Origin: Halorubrum sp. SD626R
GTDB taxonomy: Archaea > Halobacteriota > Halobacteria > Halobacteriales > Haloferacaceae
NCBI RefSeq assembly: GCF_001261915.1
Contig: NZ_CVRT01000047.1
Span: forward strand, 37,340 to 101,339
Direction of reading: 5' to 3'
DNA: 64,000 nucleotides
The position numbers were made by a program, and so were the translations under genes. This document shows, piece after piece, positions 51,212 through 61,315 of the stretch; within the stretch, counting starts at the first letter, position 1; the number at the start of each line of letters is the position of its first letter. The notes below the pieces were generated by a model. That model saw only the letters and a list, made by a program, of their open reading frames with translations. It was not told where the DNA came from and searched no databases.

Positions 51212-52717
51212 ATGAGCCCGCCGAACGCCCGCCCCTTCGACCCGGTCGAAGCGACCGTTTCGGAGATCCACGACGCGTACGAGACCGGCGAGACGACCGC
51301 CGAGGCGGTCGCCGACGCGCACCTCGCGCGGATCGACGACCACGACGACGAGCTGAACGCGATCCTCGCGGTGAACCGGGACGCGCGGGATCGCGCACGC
51401 GAACTCGACGCCGCGTTCGACCGCGACGGGTTCGTCGGCCCCCTCCACGGGATCCCGGTCGTGCTCAAGGACAACCAGGACACGCGCGACATGCCGACGA
51501 CCGCCGGCTCGACCGCTCTCGCCGAGTCGCGGCCGACGCGGGACGCGTTCGTCGTCGCGCGGCTCCGCGAGGCCGGCGCCGTCGTCCTCGCGAAGGCCAA
51601 CCTTCAGGAACTCTCCTTCGGCGTCGACACGGTCAGTTCCCTCGGCGGGGCCACGCGGAACGCGTACGCCCTCGACCGGCGACCGTCCGGGTCGAGCGGC
51701 GGGACCGCGGCCGCCGTCGCGGCGAGCCTCGGCGTCGTCGGGACCGGGACCGACACCTGTTCGTCGGTGCGCTCGCCGCCCGCGTTCAACGACGTCGTCG
51801 GGGTTCGGCCCACGATGGGGCTCGTCAGCCGGACGGGCATCGTCCCCCTGAGCGACACGCAGGACACGGCCGGCCCGATCGCGCGGACGGTCGAGGACGC
51901 GGCGCGGACGCTCGACGCGATGGCCGGCTACGATCCCGCCGATCCGGTCACGGCTCGCGGCGACGGTCGGATCCCGGATGAGGGGTACGCCGCCGGGCTC
52001 GACGCCGCCGGGCTCGCCGGGGCGCGGATCGGCGTCGCACGGGAGTTCTTCGGTCTGCGAAACGACGAGAGCGCGCCGGAGCGCGCCGCCGATCGCGTGA
52101 CGGCGGTCGTCGAGGACGCGATCGGCGAGCTGGACGCGGCCGGCGCGACGATCGTCGACCCCGTCGACGTCGTCGATCACACCCGCCTCGAAAGCGCTCG
52201 GGTGCTCGAATACGAGTTCGCCCGCGACTTCGACGCGTACCTCGCCGAGCTGGGCGACGCCGCCCCGCACGACTCGCTGGCCGACGTCGTCGCGACCGGC
52301 GAGCTGCACCCGTCGGTCCAGGCCAGGTTCGAGGACGCGGCGATCCTCGACACCGACGTCGACGCGCTCGACGAGAACACCGGCTACCTGCGGAGCCTCC
52401 GCCGCCGCGAGGCGATCCGGGACGCCGTCCTCGCCCGAATGGCGGCCGACGACCTCGACGCGATCCTCTATCCCCCGTCGCGAGTGCCGCCGGTCGAGAT
52501 CCCCGACAACCAGCCGTTCGAGGAGATGAACTGCGAGCTCGCCGCGCACACGGGGCTCCCCGCTATCGTCGTTCCGGCCGGCTTCACCCCGGCGGGACTG
52601 CCGGTCGGCGTCGAGCTGCTCGGTCGCGCGTTCGACGAACGCCGGCTGTTCGAGCTCGCGCACGCCTTCGAGCGGGCGACCGACCACCGACGGCCGCCGG
52701 ACCGGTTCGTCGAATAG
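51212..52717 (+). CDS. amidase-signature family hydrolase
   Basis: A 501-residue amidase of the Ser-cisSer-Lys type. The catalytic Lys is in IPVVLKDNQDT, the cis-Ser is in RRPSGSSGGTAAAVA, and the nucleophile Ser is in TDTCSSVRSPPAFNDVVGVRPT, where the usual GGS motif is here CSS; this is a conservative but notable change in the oxyanion stretch. The family hydrolyses amides including aliphatic or indoleacetamide-type substrates. The start ATG at 51212 gives MSPPNARPFDP; a GTG six codons earlier (51194) is an alternative. No partner genes suggest a Gat amidotransferase role. Substrate not known. Confidence 0.88.
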   Translation: MSPPNARPFDPVEATVSEIHDAYETGETTAEAVADAHLARIDDHDDELNAILAVNRDARDRARELDAAFDRDGFVGPLHGIPVVLKDNQDTRDMPTTAGSTALAESRPTRDAFVVARLREAGAVVLAKANLQELSFGVDTVSSLGGATRNAYALDRRPSGSSGGTAAAVAASLGVVGTGTDTCSSVRSPPAFNDVVGVRPTMGLVSRTGIVPLSDTQDTAGPIARTVEDAARTLDAMAGYDPADPVTARGDGRIPDEGYAAGLDAAGLAGARIGVAREFFGLRNDESAPERAADRVTAVVEDAIGELDAAGATIVDPVDVVDHTRLESARVLEYEFARDFDAYLAELGDAAPHDSLADVVATGELHPSVQARFEDAAILDTDVDALDENTGYLRSLRRREAIRDAVLARMAADDLDAILYPPSRVPPVEIPDNQPFEEMNCELAAHTGLPAIVVPAGFTPAGLPVGVELLGRAFDERRLFELAHAFERATDHRRPPDRFVE

Positions 52718-52921
52718 CGGGGGAGCCTCCGGTCGCCCCGGCCGCGCCGGCCGCGAGGGCCGGGGAAGTACGATCCCGAACGTCGGGGGAATGCCGCTTC
52801 CGAACATCGACACCGAAGAGAGTCGACGACCCCGACGAATACCATATGAGATGTGAAACGCATCCTCAAAATGTCTCCACATAGGCGTGCATCGGTCGAG
52901 GCTTAGACCGGATATTTTTCC

Positions 52922-52928
52922 GTATAGA
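52922..52928 (+). promoter_or_regulatory. TATA-like box of the hybrid histidine kinase
   Basis: CGTATAGAAC lies about 27 bp before the ATG at 52951, the usual leaderless spacing. The 52718-52950 gap otherwise holds GC-rich sequence and an AT-rich ATACCATATGAGATG patch, with no gene. Confidence 0.5.
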
Positions 52929-52950
52929 ACCACTAAGACCTGTAGTTACG

Positions 52951-54405
52951 ATGTCGGTCGACGACCCCGACGAAGCCACGGCTGCGCCGATCGAACTCTT
53001 ACACGTCGACGACGATCCGGCGTTCCTCGACCTGACGGAATCGTTCCTGACGAACGAGCTGGTCGACGTCGACGTCACCACCGTGACCGACCCGGAAGCG
53101 GTGCTCGCGGAGCTCGACGCCGGGTCGTTCCACTGCGTCGTGAGCGACTACGACATGCCCGGCACGGACGGGCTCGAGCTGCTCGCCGACGTCCGCGAGC
53201 GGTTCCCCGATCTCCCCTTCGTCCTCTACACGGGGAAGGGGAGCGAGGAGATCGCCGCGCGGGCCATCAACGCCGGGGTGACCGGGTACCTCCAGAAGGG
53301 GGGACCGGACCAGCACCGGCGCCTCGCGAACCGGGTCAAACACGCCGCACACGAGTACCGCGCCAAGATCGAGTCGGAGCGCTACTCGACGGTGCTCCGC
53401 GCGCTCGACTACCCGATCTACGTCGTCAACGCGGACGCCGAGTTCGAGTACGTCAACGAGGCGTTCCTCGACCTGGTCGGATACGACCGCGACGAGATCA
53501 TCGGCAGCCCGCCGGAGAAGATCAAGACCGACGAGGGCGTCCGCCGGGCCAACGACATCCTCGCGTCGATCGTTTCGAGCGAGGGGCCGGCGACCCAGCA
53601 GTTCCGCGTGGACATCCAGACGAGGGACGGCGACACGGTGCCCTGTTACGACCACATGGCGGCGCTCCCGTTCGACGAGGAGTTCCGCGGGTCCGTGGGG
53701 ATCCTCAGGGACGCGACCCGCGAACAGCGGCAGCGCGAGGAGCTCCTCCGGCAGAACGAGCGGCTCGACGAGTTCACGTCGATCGTCTCGCACGACCTCC
53801 GGGCCCCGCTGCAGAACGCTCAAACGGCGGCCGAGATGGCCCGCACGACGGGCGACGACGCGTACCTCGACACCCTCGACCGGGAGCACGACCGGATGGA
53901 ACGGATGATCGACGAGCTGCTCACGCTCGCGAAGGAGGGCCGGACGGTGTCGGAGACGGAACCGGTCGACGTCGGCGCGGTCGCCGCCGAGGCGTGGGAG
54001 CCCTTCGGCTGTCCCCGGGACGCGCTGGAACTGCCGGACGGCGACCTTCACGTCGACGCCGATCGCCCCCGCGTCCGGCGCCTCCTCGAGAACGTCCTCC
54101 GAAACGTCGACGATCACTGCGCGTCCCCCGTAACGGTACGGGTCGGCCGGTCCGACGACGGGTTCTACGTCGCCGACGACGGGCCCGGAATCGACGCGGC
54201 GGAGTGCGAGGACCTCTTCGAGCCCGGGTTCACCACCGCCGCCGACGGAACCGGGTTCGGGCTGGCCATCGTCAAACGCATCGCGGACGCCCACGGCTGG
54301 GCGGTCTCGATCGGCGAGAGCGCGACCGGCGGGACGCGGGTCGACTTCGATACCGATCCGACGGCTCAGGCGACGAGCGATCCGGCCGTCCCGTCTCGGG
54401 GGTGA
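52951..54405 (+). CDS. receiver-PAS hybrid histidine kinase
   Basis: A 484-residue kinase with an N-terminal response-regulator receiver. The receiver (13-130) has Asp residues DDD at 20-22 and the phosphoacceptor Asp66 in VVSDYDMPGTDG, with the switch Lys in TGYLQKGG. A PAS domain follows (about 140-250; IYVVNADAEFEYVNEAFLDLVG). The kinase core has FTSIVSHDLRAPLQ with His281 as the likely phosphorylated residue, LLENVLRNVDDHC as N-box, DDGPGID and GTGFGLAIVKRIADAHG as G-boxes. The receiver lies before the kinase, a form common in haloarchaea, with no separate regulator adjacent. Likely cytosolic signal unknown. Confidence 0.93.
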   Translation: MSVDDPDEATAAPIELLHVDDDPAFLDLTESFLTNELVDVDVTTVTDPEAVLAELDAGSFHCVVSDYDMPGTDGLELLADVRERFPDLPFVLYTGKGSEEIAARAINAGVTGYLQKGGPDQHRRLANRVKHAAHEYRAKIESERYSTVLRALDYPIYVVNADAEFEYVNEAFLDLVGYDRDEIIGSPPEKIKTDEGVRRANDILASIVSSEGPATQQFRVDIQTRDGDTVPCYDHMAALPFDEEFRGSVGILRDATREQRQREELLRQNERLDEFTSIVSHDLRAPLQNAQTAAEMARTTGDDAYLDTLDREHDRMERMIDELLTLAKEGRTVSETEPVDVGAVAAEAWEPFGCPRDALELPDGDLHVDADRPRVRRLLENVLRNVDDHCASPVTVRVGRSDDGFYVADDGPGIDAAECEDLFEPGFTTAADGTGFGLAIVKRIADAHGWAVSIGESATGGTRVDFDTDPTAQATSDPAVPSRG

Positions 54406-54456
54406 CCGTCGACCGTCTCCGAAGATATTTTCTCGTGAGGCGCGCTACCGCCGGTA

Positions 54457-57189
54457 GTGACCGACCTCCTCTCCCTCTCGGCGCTCCGGACACAGTTCAG
54501 GACCGAACGGGGCGCCGTCAAGGCGGTCGACGGTATCGACCTCTCGATAGAGCACGGCGAGACCGTCGGTCTCGTCGGCGAGTCCGGTTCCGGTAAGAGC
54601 GTCACCGCCCTCTCGGCGATGGACCTCGTCGACGACCCCGGCGAGGTCGTCGGCGGCCGGATCGCCCTCGCCGACTCGGCGCTCGCCGCCGCCCTCCTCG
54701 ACGAGTTCGACGACGCGTACGTCCCGTACCCGTCCGGACTGATCGACGCGGTCGCGGCCGTGAGCAGCGACCTCCGCGCCGGCCGACGCGTCCCCGAGAC
54801 GCCGACCGAACTCCGCGGCATGGCCGACGACCTCGCCGACGAGGCGGACCCCGACGACCTCGCCGGCGACCTCGCGACCGCCGCCGACCGCCTCGAAGCC
54901 GACGCCGACCCGGAGACGGTCGGCGAGGATCTGGAGGCGGCGCTCGCCGACGCCGTCGACGGCTTCGTGTTCCTCGACGCCGCGGCGCGCGAGCGGATCC
55001 GCGACGGCGCGAGGCCGAGCGACGTCGACATCGAAGAGGGCATCGTCGACGTGACGGCCGCCCCCGAGGCGGCCGTCCGCCGGGTCCGCGGCGGCGAGAT
55101 GGGCATGATCTTCCAGGACCCGATGACCTCGCTCAACCCGGCGGTCACCGTCGGCGAGCAGATCGCCGAGTCGCTGCGGCTCCACCGGTACGGCGGCCAG
55201 AAGCGCGACTCGTGGCTCAACGGGATCCGCGAGATCCTCCCGAAGGCCGGCGGCCGCGACGGCGACGAAGAGGTGATGGACGAGGTCGTCAGGATGCTAC
55301 AGGCGGTCGGTATCCCGGAGGCGAAACAGCGCGTAGACGACTACCCGCACGAGTTCTCGGGAGGGATGCGCCAGCGCGTGCTCGTCGCCATCGCGCTCGC
55401 CTGCCGGCCGAACCTCCTCATCGCCGACGAGCCGACGACCGCGCTCGACGTGACGATCCAGGCGCAGATCCTCGACCTGATCGACGACCTGCAGGCGGAG
55501 TTCGGAATGTCCGTCCTGATGATCACTCACGACCTCGGCGTCGTGGCCGAGACCTGCGATCGCGTGGCCGTGATGTACGCCGGCGAGATCGTCGAGGAGG
55601 GGCCCGTCGAGGAGATATTCGCCAACCCCAGTCACCCCTACACGTACACCTTACTGGAGTCGATCCCCACCGAGGAGAAGGAGCGGCTGACCCCGATCGA
55701 GGGGAACGTCCCCGACCTGATCGACATGCCCGACGGCTGCCACTTCGCGCCGCGCTGCCCGTGGGCCGAGCCGCGGTGTCGCGAGGGGGAGATCCCGTAC
55801 CTCCAGCACGGCGGGGACGACGTCGACCACCGGTCGAAGTGCGTCCACGACGAGTTCGACAAGGCCGCGTACGGGACCGACGGCGTCGCGGTCGGCGCCG
55901 AGTCCGCGGTCGGCGACCCGATCGTCGAGGTCCGCGGCATGCGGAAGTACTACGAGCAGGAGGACGGCCCCCTCGACCGGGTGTTCGGCGGCGGCGACCC
56001 GAGCGTGAGGGCCGTCGACGGGATCGACCTCGACGTGCGCGAGCGGGAGACGCTGGGGCTCGTCGGCGAGTCCGGCTGCGGGAAGTCCACGGCCGGGCGG
56101 GCGATCCTTCACCTGGACCCGCCGACCGACGGCACCGTCGTGTTCGCCGGCGAGGACCTCGGGTCGCTCTCGAAGTCGGACCTCCGCAAGCGGCGCAAGG
56201 ACATGCAGATGGTCTTTCAGGACCCGATGTCGAGCCTCGACCCGCGGATGACGGCCGGCCAGACGATCATGGAGCCGCTGAAGATCCACGACCTCGCCGA
56301 TGGGCGCCGCCGCGAGCGCGTCTTCGAGCTGATGGACGCGGTCGGGTTAGAGCGCGGCCAGTTCGGCCGCTACCCGCACGAGCTCTCCGGCGGCCAGCGC
56401 CAGCGGGTCGGCATCGCACGGGCGCTCGCGGTCGACCCAGACTTCATCGTCGCCGACGAGCCGGTGTCCGCGCTCGACGTGAGCGTGCAGGCGCAGATCA
56501 TCAACCTCCTGGAGGACCTCCAGGAGGAGTTCGGCCTCACCTTCCTGTTCATCGCCCACGACCTGAGCGTCGTCCGGCACATCTCCGACCGGGTCGCCGT
56601 GATGTACCTCGGCGAGATCGTTGAGGTCGCCGAGACGGACGAGCTGTTCGAGACGCCGAAACACCCCTACACCAGGGCGCTCCTGTCCGCGATCCCGGAA
56701 CCGGACCCCCTCGCCGACACGGGCGACCGAACGATCCTCAAGGGAGACGTCCCGTCGCCGATCGACCCGCCCTCCGGCTGTCGGTTCCGTACCCGCTGTC
56801 CGTCGGTCATCCCCCCGGACGACTTGGAGATCGACCAAGAGCGGTACCGGGAGGTGATGTTCTACCGACAGCGCCTGGAGTCGGGGGACATCGACCTCGA
56901 CGCCATCGAGTCGGAGGTCCGCATCGAGGAGGGGTCGGCGCCGACCGCGGTCGCCGACGGCGGCGAGCACCCGACCCTCTTCGAGTACTTCTTCGACGGG
57001 CCGCTCTCGGGAGAGGCGCGGGCGGTCGTCGCCGACTCCTTCGAACACCTCAAGAACGACCGGTGGGAGGCGGCCGAGGAGACGCTCCGCGAGACGTTCG
57101 AGAGCGTCTGCGAGCGGGAGAACCCCGCGCTCGACGAGAGCGGTCATCCCGCCGCGTGTCACCTCTACGACGACCACCCGGATAGGTAA
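54457..57189 (+). CDS. fused double ATP-binding protein of a peptide ABC importer, with insertion
   Basis: A 910-residue protein holding two ABC ATPases in one chain, equivalent to DppD and DppF/OppD and OppF. The first Walker A is ESGSGKS at 42-48 with the signature FSGGMRQR around 300; the second Walker A is GESGCGKST near 536 with LSGGQRQR near 643. Between the first Walker A and the Q-loop ([15 protein letters not shown], 214 on) lies about 110-120 extra residues (about 70-205), acidic and Ala-rich with helical pattern, absent from usual OppD proteins. Cys-rich CRFRTRCP, the OppF-type tail, is followed by a further 140-residue extension. It is upstream of the binding protein and permeases, so the importer is complete. 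GTG start at 54457. Confidence 0.93.
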   Translation: MTDLLSLSALRTQFRTERGAVKAVDGIDLSIEHGETVGLVGESGSGKSVTALSAMDLVDDPGEVVGGRIALADSALAAALLDEFDDAYVPYPSGLIDAVAAVSSDLRAGRRVPETPTELRGMADDLADEADPDDLAGDLATAADRLEADADPETVGEDLEAALADAVDGFVFLDAAARERIRDGARPSDVDIEEGIVDVTAAPEAAVRRVRGGEMGMIFQDPMTSLNPAVTVGEQIAESLRLHRYGGQKRDSWLNGIREILPKAGGRDGDEEVMDEVVRMLQAVGIPEAKQRVDDYPHEFSGGMRQRVLVAIALACRPNLLIADEPTTALDVTIQAQILDLIDDLQAEFGMSVLMITHDLGVVAETCDRVAVMYAGEIVEEGPVEEIFANPSHPYTYTLLESIPTEEKERLTPIEGNVPDLIDMPDGCHFAPRCPWAEPRCREGEIPYLQHGGDDVDHRSKCVHDEFDKAAYGTDGVAVGAESAVGDPIVEVRGMRKYYEQEDGPLDRVFGGGDPSVRAVDGIDLDVRERETLGLVGESGCGKSTAGRAILHLDPPTDGTVVFAGEDLGSLSKSDLRKRRKDMQMVFQDPMSSLDPRMTAGQTIMEPLKIHDLADGRRRERVFELMDAVGLERGQFGRYPHELSGGQRQRVGIARALAVDPDFIVADEPVSALDVSVQAQIINLLEDLQEEFGLTFLFIAHDLSVVRHISDRVAVMYLGEIVEVAETDELFETPKHPYTRALLSAIPEPDPLADTGDRTILKGDVPSPIDPPSGCRFRTRCPSVIPPDDLEIDQERYREVMFYRQRLESGDIDLDAIESEVRIEEGSAPTAVADGGEHPTLFEYFFDGPLSGEARAVVADSFEHLKNDRWEAAEETLRETFESVCERENPALDESGHPAACHLYDDHPDR

Positions 57190-57284
57190 ATAAGTAAACA
57201 GTCGACCACTCAAGCGGTGTTTGTCCCGCGGTTTCGTCCTGTCGAACCACCAGAATTATCCGTGTCGCCAGTGTATCGCCGACG

Positions 57285-58997
57285 ATGTCCCCAGACACAA
57301 CGGAAACGTCACGACGCGGATTCCTGCAACGAGCGGGCGGCGCGACGGTCGCCACGGCGTCCGTCACCTCCCTCGCCGGCTGCGGCGGAAGCGGCGGTGA
57401 CGGCGGCGACGGCGGCGACGGTGGCGACGGCGGCGATGGCGGTGACGGTGGCGACGGCGGCGACGGCGGCGACGGCACGACCTCCCTCCGCTACGGCCGC
57501 GGCGCCCACTCCAGCACCCTCGACCCGCAGAACACGACCAGCGGCGAGGTCGCGAAGGTCACCAACCAGGCGTACGAGGGCCTGATCGCGTTCCAGCCGG
57601 GCGAGGCGTCGCTCACGGAGTCGCTCGCGACCGACTGGTCGCTCGACGGCGACTCGGTGACGCTCACGCTGCGCGAGGGCGTGACCTTCCACGACGGCTC
57701 GGAGTTCACCGCCGACGACTTCATCGCCACCTACCGGCGGTTCGTCGACGACGACTACGAGTACCACTTCGAGGACTCCTCGGTGTACGGGCCGTTCACG
57801 CTCGGCAACTGGATCGACACCGTTGAGGCGCCGGGCGACTACGAGCTCTCGATCACGCTGACCCAGACGTACGCGCCGTTCCTCCGCAACCTCGCGATGT
57901 TCGCGGCCGTCGTCATCTCCCAGGACGCGATCGAGGGCGATACGAACCTCGGCGAGGAGATGGTCGGCACCGGGCCGTTCCAGCTCGAGACCCTCGACGA
58001 CGCCAACAACCGCATCCGGCTCACCGCCTTCGACGACTACTGGGGTGAGAGCCCGAACGTCGACGAGGTGCTGTTCCTCACCCGCGGGCAGAACTCCACG
58101 CGCGCCCAGGCCCTCGTCGAGGAGGAGCTCGACATCATCGACGGGCTCGACCCCGACAGCATGCAGATCATCGAGGGGTCGGACACCGCCGAGAGCCGGA
58201 CGGCGACGGGGATCAACATCGGCTACATGGCGTTCAACCTCTCGCGCGTCGAGGCGTTCCGCGACCGCCGGGTCCGCCGCGCGATCAGCTACGCCATCGA
58301 CACGCAGGCGATCGTCGAGAACATCTACTCGGGGATCGCCACGCAGGCCGACCAGCCGATCCCGCCCGCGCTGTTCGGCCACAACGACGACATCAGCCCC
58401 TACGAGTACGACCCCGAACAGGCGCAGAGCCTGCTCGAAGAGGCCGGCTACGGCGACGGGTTCTCGTTCTCGCTGACCACGTTCCAGAACCCCCGCGGGT
58501 ACAACCCGGCGCCGCTGCCGACCGCCGAGACGATCCGGTCGAACCTCTCCGAGGTCGGCATCGAGGTGTCGATCGACGACCGGCAGTTCTCCGACTACCT
58601 CACGTACACCAGCCAGGGGAACCACGACGCGACGCTCGCCGGCTGGTACACCGATAACGCCGACCCGGACAACTTCTGTTACGTCCTGCTCCACCCGCAG
58701 ACCGACGTGCCGGAGGGCCAGGACTGGGTCGACTGGGGTACCGAGGGGTTCAACACCTCGAACAACGCCGCGTGGGCCAACAGCGAGTACATGACCGTCG
58801 TTGAGGAGGCCCAGCGGACCACGAACCAGGAGGACCGGGCCGAACTGTACCAGGAGGCCGCCCAGATCGCCCACGACGAGGCGCCGTGGGTGTTCATCGA
58901 CTACGCCGACGAGGTCCGCGGCGTCTCCAACGCCGTGAGCGGCTACACGGTCGCCGCGATCGGCGGCCCGTACCTCGAAGCGGTCGAACTGGAGTAG
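57285..58997 (+). CDS. peptide/oligopeptide ABC transporter substrate-binding lipoprotein
   Basis: A 570-residue family-5 extracellular binding protein. A Tat signal (SRRGFLQRAGG) and lipobox LAGC at Cys33 are followed by a Gly-Gly-Asp repeat (37-63) as a flexible linker to the cell membrane. The binding domain starts TSLRYGRGAHSSTLDPQNT and has TLREGVTFHDGSEFTADDFIATYRRF, the standard signature. Members bind di- and oligopeptides, sugars or nickel complexes; peptide is the most likely. ATG at 57285. The ATPase is upstream and the two permeases are downstream. Confidence 0.93.
   Translation: MSPDTTETSRRGFLQRAGGATVATASVTSLAGCGGSGGDGGDGGDGGDGGDGGDGGDGGDGGDGTTSLRYGRGAHSSTLDPQNTTSGEVAKVTNQAYEGLIAFQPGEASLTESLATDWSLDGDSVTLTLREGVTFHDGSEFTADDFIATYRRFVDDDYEYHFEDSSVYGPFTLGNWIDTVEAPGDYELSITLTQTYAPFLRNLAMFAAVVISQDAIEGDTNLGEEMVGTGPFQLETLDDANNRIRLTAFDDYWGESPNVDEVLFLTRGQNSTRAQALVEEELDIIDGLDPDSMQIIEGSDTAESRTATGINIGYMAFNLSRVEAFRDRRVRRAISYAIDTQAIVENIYSGIATQADQPIPPALFGHNDDISPYEYDPEQAQSLLEEAGYGDGFSFSLTTFQNPRGYNPAPLPTAETIRSNLSEVGIEVSIDDRQFSDYLTYTSQGNHDATLAGWYTDNADPDNFCYVLLHPQTDVPEGQDWVDWGTEGFNTSNNAAWANSEYMTVVEEAQRTTNQEDRAELYQEAAQIAHDEAPWVFIDYADEVRGVSNAVSGYTVAAIGGPYLEAVELE
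57393..57473 (+). repeat. nine-copy GGC-GGN-GAC tandem repeat
   Basis: Nine near-identical 9-bp units encode (Gly-Gly-Asp)9 just behind the lipobox of the peptide-binding protein. Third-base differences between units suggest an old expansion under selection for a flexible acidic linker. Such arrays are prone to length change between strains. Confidence 0.75.
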
Positions 58998-59014
58998 TCG
59001 ACGCCGAACGCAGA

Positions 59015-59020
59015 TTTTTT
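59015..59020 (+). terminator. T-run between the binding protein and permease genes
   Basis: Six Ts at 18 bp after the stop of the substrate-binding gene and 28 bp before the permease ATG. In archaea a U-tract can cause partial termination, which would give more binding protein than permease. This is inference. Confidence 0.3.
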
Positions 59021-59047
59021 GACCGTCCCACGCGCCCGTTTGCTTGA

Positions 59048-60061
59048 ATGGTCTCCAAACGTTTCGTATTCAAACGGCTACTCATGCTGTTCCCCGTGCT
59101 GTTCGGGGTCGCGACGGTGGTCTTCGCTATTCTCCACCTCTCTCCGGGCGACCCCGCCGTGGTCATCGCCGGGGAGCGAGCGAGCCAGGAGTTCGTCAAC
59201 CAGGTCCGCTCGGACCTGGGACTCGACGACCCCCTCTGGCAGCAGTACGTCCGCTTCCTCGGCGAAGTCGCGACGTTCGACTTCGGCCAGTCCTACCAGG
59301 TGAATCGGGGCGTGCCGGTGAGCCAGATCCTCGCGGACCGGCTCCCGATCACGATCGAACTCGCGCTGCTCGGCCAGTTCGCCGGGCTCCTGTTCGGGCT
59401 CCCGCTGGGAATCTTAAGCGCGGTCAAACAGGACACGTGGACCGACCACCTCACCCGTATCGGCGCGCTGAGCGGGATCAGCGTTCCGATCTACTGGAGC
59501 GGCCCGCTGCTCATCCTGCTTTTCGCGCAGTTCCTCGGGCTCCTCCCGACCAGCGGTCGCATCGGCTCCGAGTACTTCGTCGAACCGGTCACGGGCCTCA
59601 TCCTCGTCGACACGCTGTTGGCGGGGAACGTCGCGGCGTTCCAGTCCGCGGTCGTTCACCTCCTCCTGCCGGTGGTGGTGCTCGGAATCTATCAGATGGC
59701 GCTGCTCTCGCGCATGATGCGCTCGTCGATGGTCGAGGTGATCCGCCAAGACTACATGCGGACCGCTCGGGCGAAGGGACAGGGCTCGAAGATCACCGTG
59801 ATGAAACACGGCCTCCGCAACGCCTTCATCCCCGTCATCACCGTGATCGGCATCCAGTTCGGATCGCTGCTGGGCGGCGCGGTGCTCACGGAGACCGTCT
59901 TCGAGATCAACGGCATCGGCACGCTGCTCGTCGACGCGATCAACCGCAGCGACTACCCCGTCGTCCAGGGCACCGTCCTCGTCTTCGCCGTGTTGTATAC
60001 GCTGGTTAACCTGGGCGTCGACCTGACCTACTCGGTCCTCGATCCCCGCATCGAACAATGA
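59048..60061 (+). CDS. dppB: peptide ABC transporter permease DppB-type
   Basis: A 337-residue permease. The N-terminus FKRLLMLFPVLFGVATVVFAILHLSPGDPA is the standard DppB start, and the EAA loop that contacts the ATPase is in MMRSSMVEVIRQDYMRTARAKGQGS, with MKHGLRNAFIPVITVIG after it. Six membrane segments can be seen. The ATG at 59048 is shared with no other gene, and the stop overlaps the next permease by 4 bp. Confidence 0.93.
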   Translation: MVSKRFVFKRLLMLFPVLFGVATVVFAILHLSPGDPAVVIAGERASQEFVNQVRSDLGLDDPLWQQYVRFLGEVATFDFGQSYQVNRGVPVSQILADRLPITIELALLGQFAGLLFGLPLGILSAVKQDTWTDHLTRIGALSGISVPIYWSGPLLILLFAQFLGLLPTSGRIGSEYFVEPVTGLILVDTLLAGNVAAFQSAVVHLLLPVVVLGIYQMALLSRMMRSSMVEVIRQDYMRTARAKGQGSKITVMKHGLRNAFIPVITVIGIQFGSLLGGAVLTETVFEINGIGTLLVDAINRSDYPVVQGTVLVFAVLYTLVNLGVDLTYSVLDPRIEQ

Positions 60062-60975
60062 GCACGGAGACACAGACCGGCACCGTCGACCGAGGCATCG
60101 TCGAGCGGCTGCGCGCGAGCCCGTTCCTCTCGCAGCTCCTCTCGAACCGACTCGCGATCACCGGGATCGTCATCATCGTCGGCGTCGTCCTGATCGCGGT
60201 CTACGCGCGTTTCACCTACGACCTCAACGACCTCATGGCGACCCAGTTCGGGACGAACCCCTCGGAGTCCGCTCCCAGCGCGGAGTACCTCTTCGGCACC
60301 GACGGGCAGGCCCGCGACATCTTCCCCCGCGTGCTGTACGGGGCCTGGTACGCCGTCCTCTACGGCACGGTCACCGTCGTCGCGTCGACGTTCCTCGGGG
60401 TGAGTCTGGGAATCGTCGCGGCGTACTACGGCGACCTCACCGACAACGTCATCATGCGGACGATGGACGTCCTGCTGTCGTTCCCGTCGCTGCTCTTAGC
60501 GCTCGCGCTCGTCACCATCTTCCCGGAGGAGCTGGGCCTGTGGCGGGCCGTCGGCGCCCTGACGCTCGTCTACACGCCCCGGTTCGCCCGCGTCGTCCGC
60601 GGGGCCGCGCTGAAGGTGCTCGAAGACGAGTACACCGACGCCACGAAGGCGCTCGGCGCGACCGACCCGCGGCTGCTCATCCGTCACGTCCTCCCGAACT
60701 GCCTCGCGCCGATCACGGTCCAGTCGACGCTCAACTACGGGCTGGCGATCATCGACATCGCGGCGCTGTCGTTCCTCGGCTTCGGCGCCAGCCCCGGAGA
60801 GCCGACGTGGGGGATGATGCTCTCGAACGGCGTCGAGTTCGGGCTGTTCTCCGGGGCGTGGTGGTGGTCGTTCTTCCCCGGCCTGCTGCTCGCGCTGACG
60901 GTGCTCGGGTTCAACCTCCTCGGCGACGGGATGCGCGACGCGCTCGACCCGCGGATGCGAGAGACCGTTGACTGA
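60058..60975 (+). CDS. dppC: peptide ABC transporter permease DppC-type
   Basis: A 305-residue permease partner. It has the DppC features GTDGQARDIFPRVLYGAWYAVLYG, GVSLGIVAAYYGDLTDNVIMRTMDVLLSFPSLL, and the EAA loop ALKVLEDEYTDATKALGATDPRLLIRHVLPN, plus FLGFGASPGEPTWGMML near the end. The start ATG at 60058 overlaps the dppB stop by 4 bp. The small membrane gene after it starts within its last codons, so that gene is likely co-transcribed. Confidence 0.93.
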   Translation: MSTETQTGTVDRGIVERLRASPFLSQLLSNRLAITGIVIIVGVVLIAVYARFTYDLNDLMATQFGTNPSESAPSAEYLFGTDGQARDIFPRVLYGAWYAVLYGTVTVVASTFLGVSLGIVAAYYGDLTDNVIMRTMDVLLSFPSLLLALALVTIFPEELGLWRAVGALTLVYTPRFARVVRGAALKVLEDEYTDATKALGATDPRLLIRHVLPNCLAPITVQSTLNYGLAIIDIAALSFLGFGASPGEPTWGMMLSNGVEFGLFSGAWWWSFFPGLLLALTVLGFNLLGDGMRDALDPRMRETVD

Positions 60976-61315
60976 CCGCGACGTCCGGCCGTTCGGACGG
61001 ACGGTCGCCCGGTGGGTCGGCGTCGGCGCCCTCCTCGGGCTCGTCGTCGCGGGCCTCCTCTTGCCGGTCGCCGGCGCGCGCGAGGCGACCGACACCTCGT
61101 TCGCGCTCGGCGCGCTGCTGTTCGGTTTCGGCGTCGCGACGTGGGGCGGGACGGTCGGCTTCGGCGGCTCCATGTCGGCGGTCCAGAGCCACCTCGGCGG
61201 CGAGTCCGAGTGGAGCCGCGAGGGGGCGCGACAGGCGTTCGCCGTGTTGACCTGGGTCGGCGCGGGCTGGACGGGGACCGCGGTCGCGGCGTCGATACTG
61301 CTCGTCGGGCTATAG
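60968..61315 (+). CDS. small three-helix membrane protein
   Basis: A 115-residue hydrophobic protein with segments VARWVGVGALLGLVVAGLLLP, TSFALGALLFGFGVATWGG and a C-terminal AFAVLTWVGAGWTGTAVAAS. The start TTG at 60968 overlaps the dppC stop by 8 bp, giving MTDRDVRPFG; no better start exists in this frame before the first helix. It ends convergently over the stop of the glyoxalase gene on the other strand (6-bp overlap). Function unknown; its position suggests it travels with the peptide importer. Confidence 0.7.
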   Translation: MTDRDVRPFGRTVARWVGVGALLGLVVAGLLLPVAGAREATDTSFALGALLFGFGVATWGGTVGFGGSMSAVQSHLGGESEWSREGARQAFAVLTWVGAGWTGTAVAASILLVGL

